A model generated the notes under the pieces. That model was not told the origin of the DNA. It worked only from the letters and a program-made list of their open reading frames with translations, and searched no databases. A stretch of 64,000 nucleotides of DNA from HK1 sp965202735 (GTDB lineage Bacteria > Pseudomonadota > Gammaproteobacteria > HK1). The translations under genes were made by a program, and so were the position numbers. The stretch is taken from the NCBI GenBank assembly GCA_965202735.1, contig OZ241844.1:248001-312000 (forward strand). The letters are read 5' to 3'. Positions within the stretch are counted from its first letter, which is position 1, and each line of letters starts with the position of its first letter. This document shows positions 51,836 to 59,976 of this stretch, piece after piece.

Positions 51836-52612
51836 ATGCATGGAATCGAAGACCTGATCCGCATCATGGCCCGACTGCGCGACCCCGAGCGCGGCTGCCC
51901 GTGGGACCGCGTGCAGACGTTTCGCACCGTCGCGCCGTATACCATCGAGGAAGCCTACGAGGTGGCGGACGCGATCGAGCGGGGCGATCTCTCCGATCTC
52001 CTGGACGAGCTCGGAGACCTGCTCTTTCAGGTGGTGTTCCATGCGCAGATCGCCCGCGAAGCGGGTGAGTTCGGCTTCGAGGATGTGGTCGACGCAATCG
52101 CCCGCAAGATGGTCCGGCGGCATCCGCACGTTTTCGGCGGCGCGCACGAGAGGGATCGGGCGGAGCAGTCCCGGCAGTGGGAAGAGATGAAGGCGGCCGA
52201 GCGGTCCGCGGGCGGGGGTGGAGGCAGTCTGCTGGACGATGTCCCGGTTGCGCTGCCCGCCCTGACGCGGGCCGTGAAGCTCCAGCGCCGGGCCGCAAGG
52301 TGCGGGTTCGACTGGACGAATGCCGAGGAGGTGTTCGACAAGGTTCTGGAGGAGGTGGGCGAGCTGAGGGACGCGGTGCGCGCGGGCGATCGAGCGGGGA
52401 TCGACGACGAGCTCGGGGACCTGCTCTTTACCGTCGCCAACCTTGCGCGCCATGTCGGCACCGACCCCGAATCCTGCGCGCGAGCCGCCAGCGGGAAGTT
52501 CGAGCGCCGCTTCCGCGCGCTCGAGCGCCGGGCCGGCGCCGATTCGGTCGAGGCGCTCGGCGCGGCGGACCTGGAGGCCCTCTGGTCGGAGGTCAAGGCG
52601 CGAGAAAAGTGA
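51836..52612 (+). CDS. mazG: Nucleoside triphosphate pyrophosphohydrolase MazG
   Basis: A 258-residue house-cleaning NTP pyrophosphatase with two MazG domains. The N-terminal one reads LRDPERGCPWDRVQTFRTVA, EEAYEVADAIERGD and LDELGDLLFQVVFHAQIA. The C-terminal one has EEVGELRDAVRAGDRAGIDD then ELGDLLFTVANLARH. The ExxE...ExxD magnesium-binding pattern is intact in both. The length equals the E. coli protein (263). Its stop codon is part of an 11-bp direct repeat that borders a MITE-like element. Confidence 0.92.
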   Translation: MHGIEDLIRIMARLRDPERGCPWDRVQTFRTVAPYTIEEAYEVADAIERGDLSDLLDELGDLLFQVVFHAQIAREAGEFGFEDVVDAIARKMVRRHPHVFGGAHERDRAEQSRQWEEMKAAERSAGGGGGSLLDDVPVALPALTRAVKLQRRAARCGFDWTNAEEVFDKVLEEVGELRDAVRAGDRAGIDDELGDLLFTVANLARHVGTDPESCARAASGKFERRFRALERRAGADSVEALGAADLEALWSEVKAREK

Positions 52613-52614
52613 TC
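52604..52614 (+). repeat. Direct repeat GAAAAGTGATC, left copy
   Basis: Eleven bases containing the mazG stop codon. An identical copy is at 52736-52746, on the other side of the 121-bp element. This looks like a target-site duplication. Confidence 0.7.
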
Positions 52615-52735
52615 AGCGATTCCGGCCAGGCGGGACAGGCCCCTGAAATCCCCTCGACTCGACGCCCTGAAGGTCGAGGCCGCACCAGAATCCCACCACG
52701 GTACGGCCTCTTCCGGGCGCTGGCGGGAATCGCTG
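52615..52735 (-). mobile_element. MITE-like element, copy 1 (121 bp)
   Basis: Non-coding element with terminal inverted repeats AGCGATTCCGGCCAG and CTGGCGGGAATCGCT (14 of 15 match) and an 11-bp flanking direct repeat. The inner 80-90 bp match, in reverse orientation, the element at 53768-53887, including CGACCTTCAGGGCGTCGA. It has no coding capacity, so it would be mobilised in trans. Confidence 0.72.
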
Positions 52736-52818
52736 AAAAGTGATCGCGGTCCCGGGAGAGGCGCCGGGCCGTCCTCCGGGGCGGGGGCTCGGAAGCGGTC
52801 TCGCGCTCCTTCCGGGGC

Positions 52819-53658
52819 TCAGCGGCGGGCGGCCTCGCGCTCCTTGTCCCGTTCGATCAGCGCGTAGGCGGAATGGTTGTGGATCGACTCGAAGTTTTCC
52901 GCCTCGACCACGTAGCCGACGATCCGCTCCTCGCGGTCCAGCCGCCGGGCGACGTCGCGCACCATGTCCTCGACGAACTTCGGATTCTCGTAGGCGCGTT
53001 CCGTGACGAACTTCTCGTCGGGCCGCTTGAGCAGCCCGAACAGCTCGCACGAGGCTTCGGACTCCACGATATCGATCAGCTCCTCGATCCAGAGCCAGCC
53101 TCGGGTCGCGGCCCTCACCGTGACGTGCGAGCGCTGGTTGTGGGCTCCGTAGTCCGAGATCCGTTTCGAGCAGGGACACAGGCTCGTCACCGGCACCACC
53201 ACATGGACTTCGATGCGGGGCGATCCGGAGGCGATTCGCCCGACCAGCGTCACCTCGTAGTCCATGAGGCTCGTCACTCCCGTGACCGGAGACGCCTTGC
53301 GGACGAAGTAGGGGAACGTCATTTCGATGTGGCCGGCATCCGCCTCCAGCAGGGCGGTCATCTCGCTGAGCATGTCACGAAAGGACTGGACGGTGATCTC
53401 GTACTCGTGGTCGTTCAGGATCGCCACGAAGCGCGACATGTGGGTCCCCTTGAAGTTGTGGGGAAGCTCCACGTACATGTTGAAGTTCGCGACGGTGTGC
53501 TGCTCGCCTTGGGAGCGATCGCGGACGCGGACCGGGTGGCGGATCCCCTTGATTCCGACCTTGTCGATGGCGATGTTCCGGGTATCCGGACTCCCCTGGA
53601 CATCGGGAATCTCCGCCATCCGTCCGTGCGCTTCCATGACCGCTGCATTGGTCGTCAT
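52819..53658 (-). CDS. folE2: GTP cyclohydrolase FolE2 (type IB)
   Basis: A 279-residue enzyme making dihydroneopterin triphosphate from GTP. The IB family marks are VKGIRHPV-like GIKGIRHPVRVRDRS, THMSRFVAILND, VPVTSLCPCSKRISDYGAHN with the catalytic Cys, and ENPKFVEDMVRDVARRLD. FolE2 works with metals other than zinc and often replaces FolE when zinc is short. It lies between two MITE-like elements in opposite orientation. Confidence 0.92.
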   Translation of the reverse strand: MTTNAAVMEAHGRMAEIPDVQGSPDTRNIAIDKVGIKGIRHPVRVRDRSQGEQHTVANFNMYVELPHNFKGTHMSRFVAILNDHEYEITVQSFRDMLSEMTALLEADAGHIEMTFPYFVRKASPVTGVTSLMDYEVTLVGRIASGSPRIEVHVVVPVTSLCPCSKRISDYGAHNQRSHVTVRAATRGWLWIEELIDIVESEASCELFGLLKRPDEKFVTERAYENPKFVEDMVRDVARRLDREERIVGYVVEAENFESIHNHSAYALIERDKEREAARR

Positions 53659-53968
53659 TCCCGTCGTGCCTCGTGTTCGCCGGGCCGGCGCAGATCAATT
53701 CCGGCCATTCTACTCAGGAATTTCTCCTCGAAACACTCTCTCACTCAGTCTCTGCTCGGACACAGCGAGCGATTCCCGCCCATGCCCGGAGGGGCCGCAC
53801 CATGATGGAATTCCGGTGTGATTCCGACCTTCAGTGCGTCGAATCGGGGGAGATTCCAGGGGCCGGTTCCCGCCGGCGGGAATGGCTGTCCCTCGGCCCG
53901 CGTCGATTGACCCCCGGCGAGGCGCTGCTGTAGCTTCCCCGGATTCCGCGCCGCGAGGACCGTGCCCG
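53659..53968. promoter_or_regulatory. Divergent gap between folE2 and xseB, holding a MITE-like element
   Basis: 310 bp. The folE2-proximal 100 bp are relatively poor in GC (for example the stretch 53715-53760) and probably hold the folE2 promoter. No clear Zur-type operator was identified. The rest is mostly the element at 53768-53887. Confidence 0.4.
53768..53887 (+). mobile_element. MITE-like element, copy 2 (120 bp)
   Basis: Second copy of the element seen at 52615-52735, in the opposite orientation. Ends are AGCGATTCCCGCC and GGCGGGAATGGCT. The core shares GGCCGCACCATGATGG-like sequence and CGACCTTCAGTGCGTCGAAT with copy 1. No flanking target duplication is recognisable, so it may be older. 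Confidence 0.65.
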
Positions 53969-54223
53969 GTGGAGAAGCAGGACGGATCGCCCGCATTCGA
54001 GGACGCGCTGGAGGAGCTCGAGGCGATCGTCGAGAGAATGGAGGACGGCGAGCCGAGTCTGGAGGAGTCCCTGAAGCTGTTCGAACGCGGAATGGACCTC
54101 ACGCGCAGGTGCCAGAAGGCGCTCGACGAAGCCGAGCAGCGCATCCGGACCCTCGCGGACGCGGAGGACGGGTCGCCGGCCATCGACTCGTGCGCCGCCG
54201 GGGATTCCGTACCGGATGGGTGA
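53969..54223 (+). CDS. xseB: Exodeoxyribonuclease VII small subunit
   Basis: An 84-residue coiled protein, the small subunit of the single-strand-specific exonuclease VII. FEDALEELEAIVERMEDGEP, LEESLKLFERGMDLTRRCQK and LDEAEQRIRTL are the family signature. GTG start at 53969. Its stop overlaps the ispA start by 8 bp, as usual for xseB-ispA. The large subunit gene is not in the window. Confidence 0.88.
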   Translation: MEKQDGSPAFEDALEELEAIVERMEDGEPSLEESLKLFERGMDLTRRCQKALDEAEQRIRTLADAEDGSPAIDSCAAGDSVPDG

Positions 54224-55103
54224 AGCGGCTCCGTTCGCCGAACGGCTCTCCGACTACCAGGACCGCGTTCACTCGATGCTCGGCCGCGCGCTGCCGCCGG
54301 CGTCGGAGCCGCCGCGGGGCCTGCACGAGGCGATGCGTTACGCGGTCCTCGGCGGCGGCAAGCGGGTGCGCGCCGTCCTGGCCCTCGCCACCGGCGAGAC
54401 GCTGCGCGCGGACGCCGGACGCATCGAGCCGGCGGCGTGCGCGGTCGAGTTCATCCACGCCTACTCCCTGATCCACGACGACCTGCCCTGCATGGACGAC
54501 GACGACCTGCGTCGCGGCGTCCCCGCGTGTCACCGCGCCTTCGGCGAGGCGACCGCTCTCCTCGCCGGCGACGCCCTGCAGGCGCTGGCGTTCGAAACCC
54601 TGGCCCGGGCGCCGGCGCCCGACCCGGGAGAGCTCGTGCGGGTCCTCGCGCGCGCCAGCGGATCGCGGGGGATGGCGGGGGGGCAGGCGGTCGACCTGGA
54701 GTCGGTCGGACGGACCCTGCCGCTCGAGCAGCTCGAGCGGATGCACCTGGACAAGACGGGCGCGCTCATCCGCGCGAGCGTGCGCCTGGGCGCGCTGTGC
54801 GCCGGCGCTCGCGACCCGGACATTCTCGACCGTCTCGACGAGTACGCCCGCTGCATCGGCCTCGCCTTCCAGATACGCGACGACGTGCTGGACATCGAAG
54901 GCGACACCGGGGTGCTCGGCAAGAGGCAGGGGGCGGACGCGGCGCTCGGCAAGCCGACCTACCCGGCCGTGCTCGGACTCGAGGCATCCAGAGCGCACGC
55001 GCGCGCCCTGCACGAACGAGCCTCCGAGCAGCTCGCTCCCCTGGGCCGCGACGCCGACTTCCTGCGCGCCCTGTCCGCGTTCATCGTGGACCGGAGGAGC
55101 TGA
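54216..55103 (+). CDS. ispA: Farnesyl diphosphate synthase (polyprenyl synthetase)
   Basis: A 295-residue prenyltransferase making C15 diphosphate. The first aspartate-rich motif is SLIHDDLPCMDDDDLRRG, the second is GLAFQIRDDVLDIEGDTGVL, and GGGKRVRAVLALAT and CHRAFGEATALLAGDALQAL are conserved. It overlaps xseB. Together with dxs at 47404 it serves isoprenoid synthesis. Confidence 0.92.
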   Translation: MGEAAPFAERLSDYQDRVHSMLGRALPPASEPPRGLHEAMRYAVLGGGKRVRAVLALATGETLRADAGRIEPAACAVEFIHAYSLIHDDLPCMDDDDLRRGVPACHRAFGEATALLAGDALQALAFETLARAPAPDPGELVRVLARASGSRGMAGGQAVDLESVGRTLPLEQLERMHLDKTGALIRASVRLGALCAGARDPDILDRLDEYARCIGLAFQIRDDVLDIEGDTGVLGKRQGADAALGKPTYPAVLGLEASRAHARALHERASEQLAPLGRDADFLRALSAFIVDRRS

Positions 55104-55179
55104 AGCGGGGTGGTCGCCGAACCCTCCGCGCGGGACGCATGGCGCTCCGTCCGGTCGCCGCCGGATCGAATGCTGCGTC

Positions 55180-55187
55180 CTCGGCTG
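55180..55187 (+). repeat. 8-bp target-site duplication CTCGGCTG (left copy)
   Basis: CTCGGCTG is present here and again at 55257-55264, directly flanking the palindromic element between them. Confidence 0.65.
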
Positions 55188-55256
55188 GGTAGTGGGTCAG
55201 CTTGACTCCAGGATCGCCATGTCGGTCGAGGAAGAAGTTCAAGCTGACCCACTACC
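55188..55256 (+). mobile_element. 69-bp palindromic MITE-like element
   Basis: Terminal inverted repeats of about 19 bp: GGTAGTGGGTCAGCTTGA at the left and TCAAGCTGACCCACTACC at the right, with a 33-bp centre. It is flanked by an 8-bp direct repeat. It could also fold as a transcription-ending hairpin after ispA, but the flanking duplication argues for insertion of a small non-autonomous element. Confidence 0.68.
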
Positions 55257-55390
55257 CTCGGCTGCGGCGCATTGACACCCCCCGGGTCCGGGAGTAGTCT
55301 CGCGGCCGTTCTGGAATTCGTCCAGTTCTCGTCCACGGCGCATTCGCGGCCCGTGGACGCTCCGCAGCCGTCAGACATGGAGAGCCACTC

Positions 55391-55810
55391 ATGGAGCTCA
55401 GGGGAAGCAGGACCGAGCAGAACCTCAAGGACGCATTCGCCGGTGAATCGCAGGCGAACCGGCGGTACCTGTACTTCGCGCAGAAGGCCGATGTCGAGGG
55501 ATACAACGACGTGTCGTCCGTCTTCCGCTCGACCGCCGAGGGAGAGACCGGGCACGCCCACGGCCACCTCGAGTACCTGGAGGCGGTCGGCGACCCGGCG
55601 ACGGGCCTCGCCATCGGCACCACGTCCGACAACCTCAAGGCGGCGATCGCCGGCGAGACCCACGAGTACACCGACATGTACCCGGGCATGGCGAAGGCCG
55701 CGCGCGACGAGGGGTTCGGAGAGATCGCGGACTGGTTCGAGACGCTGGCGAAGGCCGAACGGTCCCACGCGAACCGATTCCAGAAGGCGCTCGACAACCT
55801 CGACGCCTGA
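55391..55810 (+). CDS. Rubrerythrin-type di-iron protein
   Basis: A 139-residue four-helix ferritin-like protein. The iron ligands fall in FAGESQANRRYLYFAQKA, STAEGETGHAHGHLEYLEA, IAGETHEYTDMYPGMAKAA and AERSHANRFQKALD. It lacks the C-terminal rubredoxin domain of classical rubrerythrin. Rubrerythrins reduce hydrogen peroxide. It is followed by an Fe-S protein and a DUF3501 protein, a conserved trio. Strong AGCCACTC-spaced ATG at 55391; GGAG sits only after the start, so the ribosome site is weak. Confidence 0.87.
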   Translation: MELRGSRTEQNLKDAFAGESQANRRYLYFAQKADVEGYNDVSSVFRSTAEGETGHAHGHLEYLEAVGDPATGLAIGTTSDNLKAAIAGETHEYTDMYPGMAKAARDEGFGEIADWFETLAKAERSHANRFQKALDNLDA

Positions 55811-55818
55811 TCCGGCCG

Positions 55819-57165
55819 GTGCACGGGACGCGGCCCGAGCGCCGCGAAGGGAGCCTGGAGGCGCCGCAGCGCCGTCCGCTCGACTGGAAGAGCCCCGGGT
55901 TCCACGACGAAGCCGCCCTGCTCGCGGAGCTGGAGCGGGTGTACGACATCTGTCACGGCTGTCGCCGGTGCTTCAACCTCTGTCACGCCTTTCCGACCCT
56001 GTTCGATCTCGTCGACGAGTCCGCGACCATGGAGATCGACGGGGTCGCGAAGTCCGACTACTGGAAGGTGGTCGATCACTGCTACCTCTGCGACATGTGC
56101 TTCATGACCAAGTGCCCCTACGTTCCTCCGCACGAGTGGGACGTCGACTTCCCGCACCTGATGCTGCGGGCCAAGGCGGTGAGGCATCGACGGCAGGGAG
56201 CCGGGCTCCGCAACCGGGTGCTGGGCTCGACCGACGCGGTCGGGACCCTCGCGGCGAAGCCCGTCGTCGCGCCGCTGGTCAACGCCGCCACCGCGTCGAG
56301 GCCGGCGAGGGCGGCGCTCGAGACCGTGCTCGGGGTGCACCGGGACGCACGGCTGCCGCCCTACGCGTCGCGGCCCCTGCGGAGCCGGCTGCGCTCGCGC
56401 CCGGCGTGCGGCGCGGAGGCGGCGCCGACCGCGGAGACGCGAGGCCGGGTGGCGCTGTTCGCGGGCTGCTACGCGAACTACAACGAGCCCCACGTCGGGG
56501 AGGACCTCGTGCGCGTGTTCGAGCACAACGGGATCCCCGTCACCATCGCCGCGCGGGAGCGGTGCTGCGGGATGCCCAGGCTCGAGCTCGGGGACCTCGA
56601 TGCCGTTGCGCGGGCCGGGGAGGTCAACGTCCCGGAGCTGGCCCGCCTCGTGGACGACGGATGGGACCTCGTCGCCCCCGTCCCGTCGTGCGTGCTGATG
56701 TTCAAGCAGGAGCTTCCGCTCCTGCTCCCCGGCAACCCCGAGGTCGAGAAGGTGGGCGCGGCGTTCTTCGATCCGTTCGAGTACCTCTCGCTGCGCCACC
56801 GCGCCGGCCTGCTGAACACCGACTTCCGGTCGGGCCTCGGAAAGGTCGCGTACCACGCCGCCTGCCATCAGCGGGTGCAGAACATCGGCATGAAGACGCG
56901 CGACGTGCTCGCGCTGGTTCCGGATACCGAGGTCACGGTGATCGAGCGGTGCTCGGGCCACGACGGCACCTACGCGGTGAAGAAGGAATTCCACGAGGTC
57001 GCGGTCGGGATCGCGCGACCGGCCGCGCGCAGGGTCGCGGAGTCGAAGGCCGACCACTACACCAGCGACTGCGTCATGGCCGCCCACCACATCGGGAACA
57101 CCCTCGGCGACGGCTCCACTCCGGTCGCGCCCATGTCGCTGCTGCGCAAGGCCTACGGCATCTGA
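55819..57165 (+). CDS. CCG-domain iron-sulfur oxidoreductase (GlpC/HdrD-like)
   Basis: A 448-residue protein. Two [4Fe-4S] motifs sit near the N-terminus: ICHGCRRCFNLCHAFP and CYLCDMCFMTKCPYVPP. They are followed by two CCG-type domains: GCYANYNEPHVGEDLVRV with ERCCGMPRLELGD, and AACHQRVQNIG with ERCSGHDG. Such proteins carry electrons between a quinone or dithiol and a partner. It lies 8 bp after rubrerythrin and 3 bp before DUF3501, so it is probably the electron donor of a peroxide-reducing system. Confidence 0.85.
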   Translation: MHGTRPERREGSLEAPQRRPLDWKSPGFHDEAALLAELERVYDICHGCRRCFNLCHAFPTLFDLVDESATMEIDGVAKSDYWKVVDHCYLCDMCFMTKCPYVPPHEWDVDFPHLMLRAKAVRHRRQGAGLRNRVLGSTDAVGTLAAKPVVAPLVNAATASRPARAALETVLGVHRDARLPPYASRPLRSRLRSRPACGAEAAPTAETRGRVALFAGCYANYNEPHVGEDLVRVFEHNGIPVTIAARERCCGMPRLELGDLDAVARAGEVNVPELARLVDDGWDLVAPVPSCVLMFKQELPLLLPGNPEVEKVGAAFFDPFEYLSLRHRAGLLNTDFRSGLGKVAYHAACHQRVQNIGMKTRDVLALVPDTEVTVIERCSGHDGTYAVKKEFHEVAVGIARPAARRVAESKADHYTSDCVMAAHHIGNTLGDGSTPVAPMSLLRKAYGI

Positions 57166-57168
57166 ACG

Positions 57169-57747
57169 ATGGACAGGCTCACCCGCGCCGACCTGTACAG
57201 CCTGGAGCGATACCACGAGCTCCGGCCGGAGTTCCGCCGCCGCGTGCTCGCCCACAAGCGTCTCAGGCAGGTGCCGCTCGGGCCGAACGCGACGCTGTAC
57301 TTCGAGGATCGGCTGACCGTCCAGTACCAGGTACAGGAAATGCTGCGGGTGGAGCGCATCTTCGAAGCCGGGGCGATCGAGGAGGAGCTTGCCGCCTACA
57401 ACCCGCTGATCCCCGACGGGGCCAACCTCAAGGCCACGTTCATGCTGGAGTACGAGGATCCGGACGAGCGCCGGCGCATGCTCGGCCGGCTCCGCGGAAT
57501 CGAGGGCAGGGTGTGGGTCGAGGTCGGGGGAGAGCGCATCCACGCCGTGGCCGACGAGGACCTGGACCGGGCGACGGAAGACAAGACCTCCGCCGTGCAT
57601 TTCCTGCGGTTCGAGCTCCCGGTCCGGATGTGCGCCGCGCTCGGGGAGGGCGCGCCGCTGAAGCTCGGCGTCGAGCACGAGGAGTACCGCCACCACTGCG
57701 TGCCGTCGGAGGAGTCGCGCGCCGCGCTGGTCGCGGACCTCGGCTGA
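57169..57747 (+). CDS. DUF3501 family protein
   Basis: A 192-residue protein matching DUF3501: LTRADLYSLERYHELRPEFR, GPNATLYFEDRLTVQYQVQE, ERIFEAGAIEEELAAYNPLI and the C-terminal VHFLRFELP. No catalytic motif is evident. The family regularly accompanies rubrerythrin and a CCG-type Fe-S protein, as here. The exact role is unknown. Confidence 0.82.
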   Translation: MDRLTRADLYSLERYHELRPEFRRRVLAHKRLRQVPLGPNATLYFEDRLTVQYQVQEMLRVERIFEAGAIEEELAAYNPLIPDGANLKATFMLEYEDPDERRRMLGRLRGIEGRVWVEVGGERIHAVADEDLDRATEDKTSAVHFLRFELPVRMCAALGEGAPLKLGVEHEEYRHHCVPSEESRAALVADLG

Positions 57748-58033
57748 CCCGGACGCAATCGCCCGCGCCGTTCCCGCCCGGACCTGTCCGCCGCCGGGGT
57801 TCAGCCCGATCCCCGGCCGGGAATCGGGGGTGTGCATCCGATGTGCGGGCGCCTTCGGGATCGGGGGCATCTGTCAGGAAAGTGAGCGAAACAGGATTGC
57901 CGACTGCGCCCGGAAGGGGTCCCGTCCTGGCGGGATGGTGTGCTCGATACGTGGCAAGATAATTCTCGTCGGCATCCCTGGTGTCAGGTACTGGCCGTCC
58001 CTTGACAGAGCCGATTCGGAGTCCCGTCCGGCG
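57748..58033. promoter_or_regulatory. 286-bp region upstream of parE
   Basis: No gene seen. It includes AAGATAATTC near 57956 and a TTGACA at 58002-58007, either of which could be a promoter element, but neither has a good partner at the right distance. The part 57915-57945 has a weak GGGTCCCG/CGGGA palindrome. Confidence 0.35.
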
Positions 58034-59920
58034 ATGAGCGCGATCTACGACGCCGCCTCCATCGAGGTGCTGGCCGGGCTCGACCCCGTGCGCAAGCGCC
58101 CGGGCATGTACACCGACACCGCCCGCCCGAACCACCTCGCGCAGGAAGTCGTCGACAACAGCGTCGACGAGGCCATCGTCGGACAGGCGACCCGGATCGA
58201 GGTCGTCCGCCACGACGACGACTCGCTCACCGTCGGCGACGACGGGCGCGGGATGCCCGTCGACATCCACCCCGACGAGGGCATCCCCGGCGTCGAGCTC
58301 ATCCTCACCCGGCTCCACGCCGGGGGGAAGTTCTCGCAGGGAAGCTACCGGTTCTCCGGCGGACTTCACGGGGTCGGCGTGTCCGTGGTCAACGCGCTGT
58401 CGCGACGCCTGGAGGTGCGGGTGAGGCGTGGCGGATGCGAGTACGCGATGGCGTTCGAGGGCGGAGAGAAGGTGGAGGAGCTCGGCGTGGTCGGCCCGGT
58501 CGGGCGCCGGAACACGGGGACGACGATCCGCTTCTGGCCCGACGGGCGGTACTTCGATTCGCCGAAGTTCTCGGTACCGCGGCTCCTCCACGCCCTGCGG
58601 GCCAAGGCGGTGCTCTGCCCGGGGCTGCGGGTGTCGTTCGAGGACGAAGCGACCGGCGAACGGAGCGACTGGCACTACGAGGACGGTCTGAGCGCGTACC
58701 TGGAGGATGCGCTGGAGGCGCCCGACGTGATTCCGGCATCACCGTTCGCCGGCAGCATGGAGGGGAACACCGAGGCCGCGGACTGGGCGGCGGTGTGGCT
58801 GCCCGAGGGAGGGGAGGGACCGGCCGAGAGCTACGTCAACCTGATCCCCACCACGCTCGGCGGCACCCACGTCAACGGCTTCCGGGCCGGGCTCCTGGAG
58901 GCCCTGCGCGAGTACTGCGAGTTCCGCAACCTGCTGCCGCGCGGGGTGAAGCTCGCACCCGAGGACATATGGGACCGCTGCCGGTACGTGCTGTCGGTGA
59001 AGATGAGCGAGCCGCAGTTCACCGGACAGACCAAGGACCGGCTCTCGTCGCGGGAGTGCGCCGCGTTCGTCTCGGGGGTCGTGAAGAACGCGTTCAGCCT
59101 GTGGCTGGGGCAGCATCCGGACGCGGGGGACCGGATCGCCGAGATCGCGATCGCCAGCGCCCAGCTCCGCATGCGCGCGGCCAAGCGGGTGGTCCGCAAG
59201 AAGGTCACGTCCGGCCCGGCCCTGCCCGGCAAGCTTGCGGACTGCACGTCGCAGGACCTCGCCCGCACGGAGCTCTTTCTCGTCGAGGGCGACTCCGCCG
59301 GCGGCTCGGCCAGGCAGGCGCGGGACCGCGAGTTCCAGGCCGTCATGCCGCTGCGGGGCAAGATCCTCAACACCTGGGAGGTCGACTCCGGGCAGGTGCT
59401 GTCGTCGCAGGAGGTGCACGACATCGCCATCGCCGTCGGGGTCGACCCCGGCTCGGGGGATCTGCGCGGGCTGCGGTACGGGAAGATCTGCATCCTCGCC
59501 GACGCGGACTCCGACGGCGCCCATATCGCGACCCTGCTCTGCGCGCTGTTCCTGCGGCACTTCCGCGCGCTGGTGCTGGACGACCGGGTCCACGTGGCGA
59601 TGCCGCCGCTGTACCGCATCGACGCCGGCAAGGACGTGTACTACGCCCTCGACGACGACGAGAAGAAGGGCATCCTCGACCGGATCGCGGCCGAGAAGTT
59701 CAGGGGCAGGACCAGCGTACAGCGGTTCAAGGGCCTCGGAGAGATGAATCCGCTGCAGCTTCGCGAGACCACCATCGCGCCCGAGACCCGGCGCCTCGTC
59801 CGGCTCACCGTGGCGCCCGGCGACGACACCGACGAGACCGTCGACCGGCTGCTCGCGAAGAAGCGCGCTCCGGACCGCCGCGAGTGGCTCGAGCGCGACG
59901 GCAACCTCGCCGAGCTCTGA
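58034..59920 (+). CDS. parE: DNA topoisomerase IV subunit B
   Basis: A 628-residue ATPase subunit of topoisomerase IV, which unlinks replicated chromosomes. The GHKL ATP site shows EVVDNSVDEAI, VGDDGRGMPVDI and GGLHGVGVSVVNALSRR. The Toprim domain has LFLVEGDSAGGSARQARDRE and ILADADSDGAHI. The E. coli protein is 630 residues. The C-terminal LGEMNPLQLRETTI closes the family pattern. The start (MSAIYDAASIEVLAG) is the first family-like Met; the frame is open upstream. Confidence 0.94.
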   Translation: MSAIYDAASIEVLAGLDPVRKRPGMYTDTARPNHLAQEVVDNSVDEAIVGQATRIEVVRHDDDSLTVGDDGRGMPVDIHPDEGIPGVELILTRLHAGGKFSQGSYRFSGGLHGVGVSVVNALSRRLEVRVRRGGCEYAMAFEGGEKVEELGVVGPVGRRNTGTTIRFWPDGRYFDSPKFSVPRLLHALRAKAVLCPGLRVSFEDEATGERSDWHYEDGLSAYLEDALEAPDVIPASPFAGSMEGNTEAADWAAVWLPEGGEGPAESYVNLIPTTLGGTHVNGFRAGLLEALREYCEFRNLLPRGVKLAPEDIWDRCRYVLSVKMSEPQFTGQTKDRLSSRECAAFVSGVVKNAFSLWLGQHPDAGDRIAEIAIASAQLRMRAAKRVVRKKVTSGPALPGKLADCTSQDLARTELFLVEGDSAGGSARQARDREFQAVMPLRGKILNTWEVDSGQVLSSQEVHDIAIAVGVDPGSGDLRGLRYGKICILADADSDGAHIATLLCALFLRHFRALVLDDRVHVAMPPLYRIDAGKDVYYALDDDEKKGILDRIAAEKFRGRTSVQRFKGLGEMNPLQLRETTIAPETRRLVRLTVAPGDDTDETVDRLLAKKRAPDRREWLERDGNLAEL

Positions 59921-59976
59921 GCCGGGCGCCCGGTCCGGTCCACCGCTCCACGGTCTTCGACGAAATGCGATCCGGC

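Noticed and set aside
55188..55256. Simple rho-independent terminator after ispA
   Set aside because: No T-run, a 33-bp loop and an 8-bp flanking duplication fit a small mobile element better, though a terminator effect is possible.
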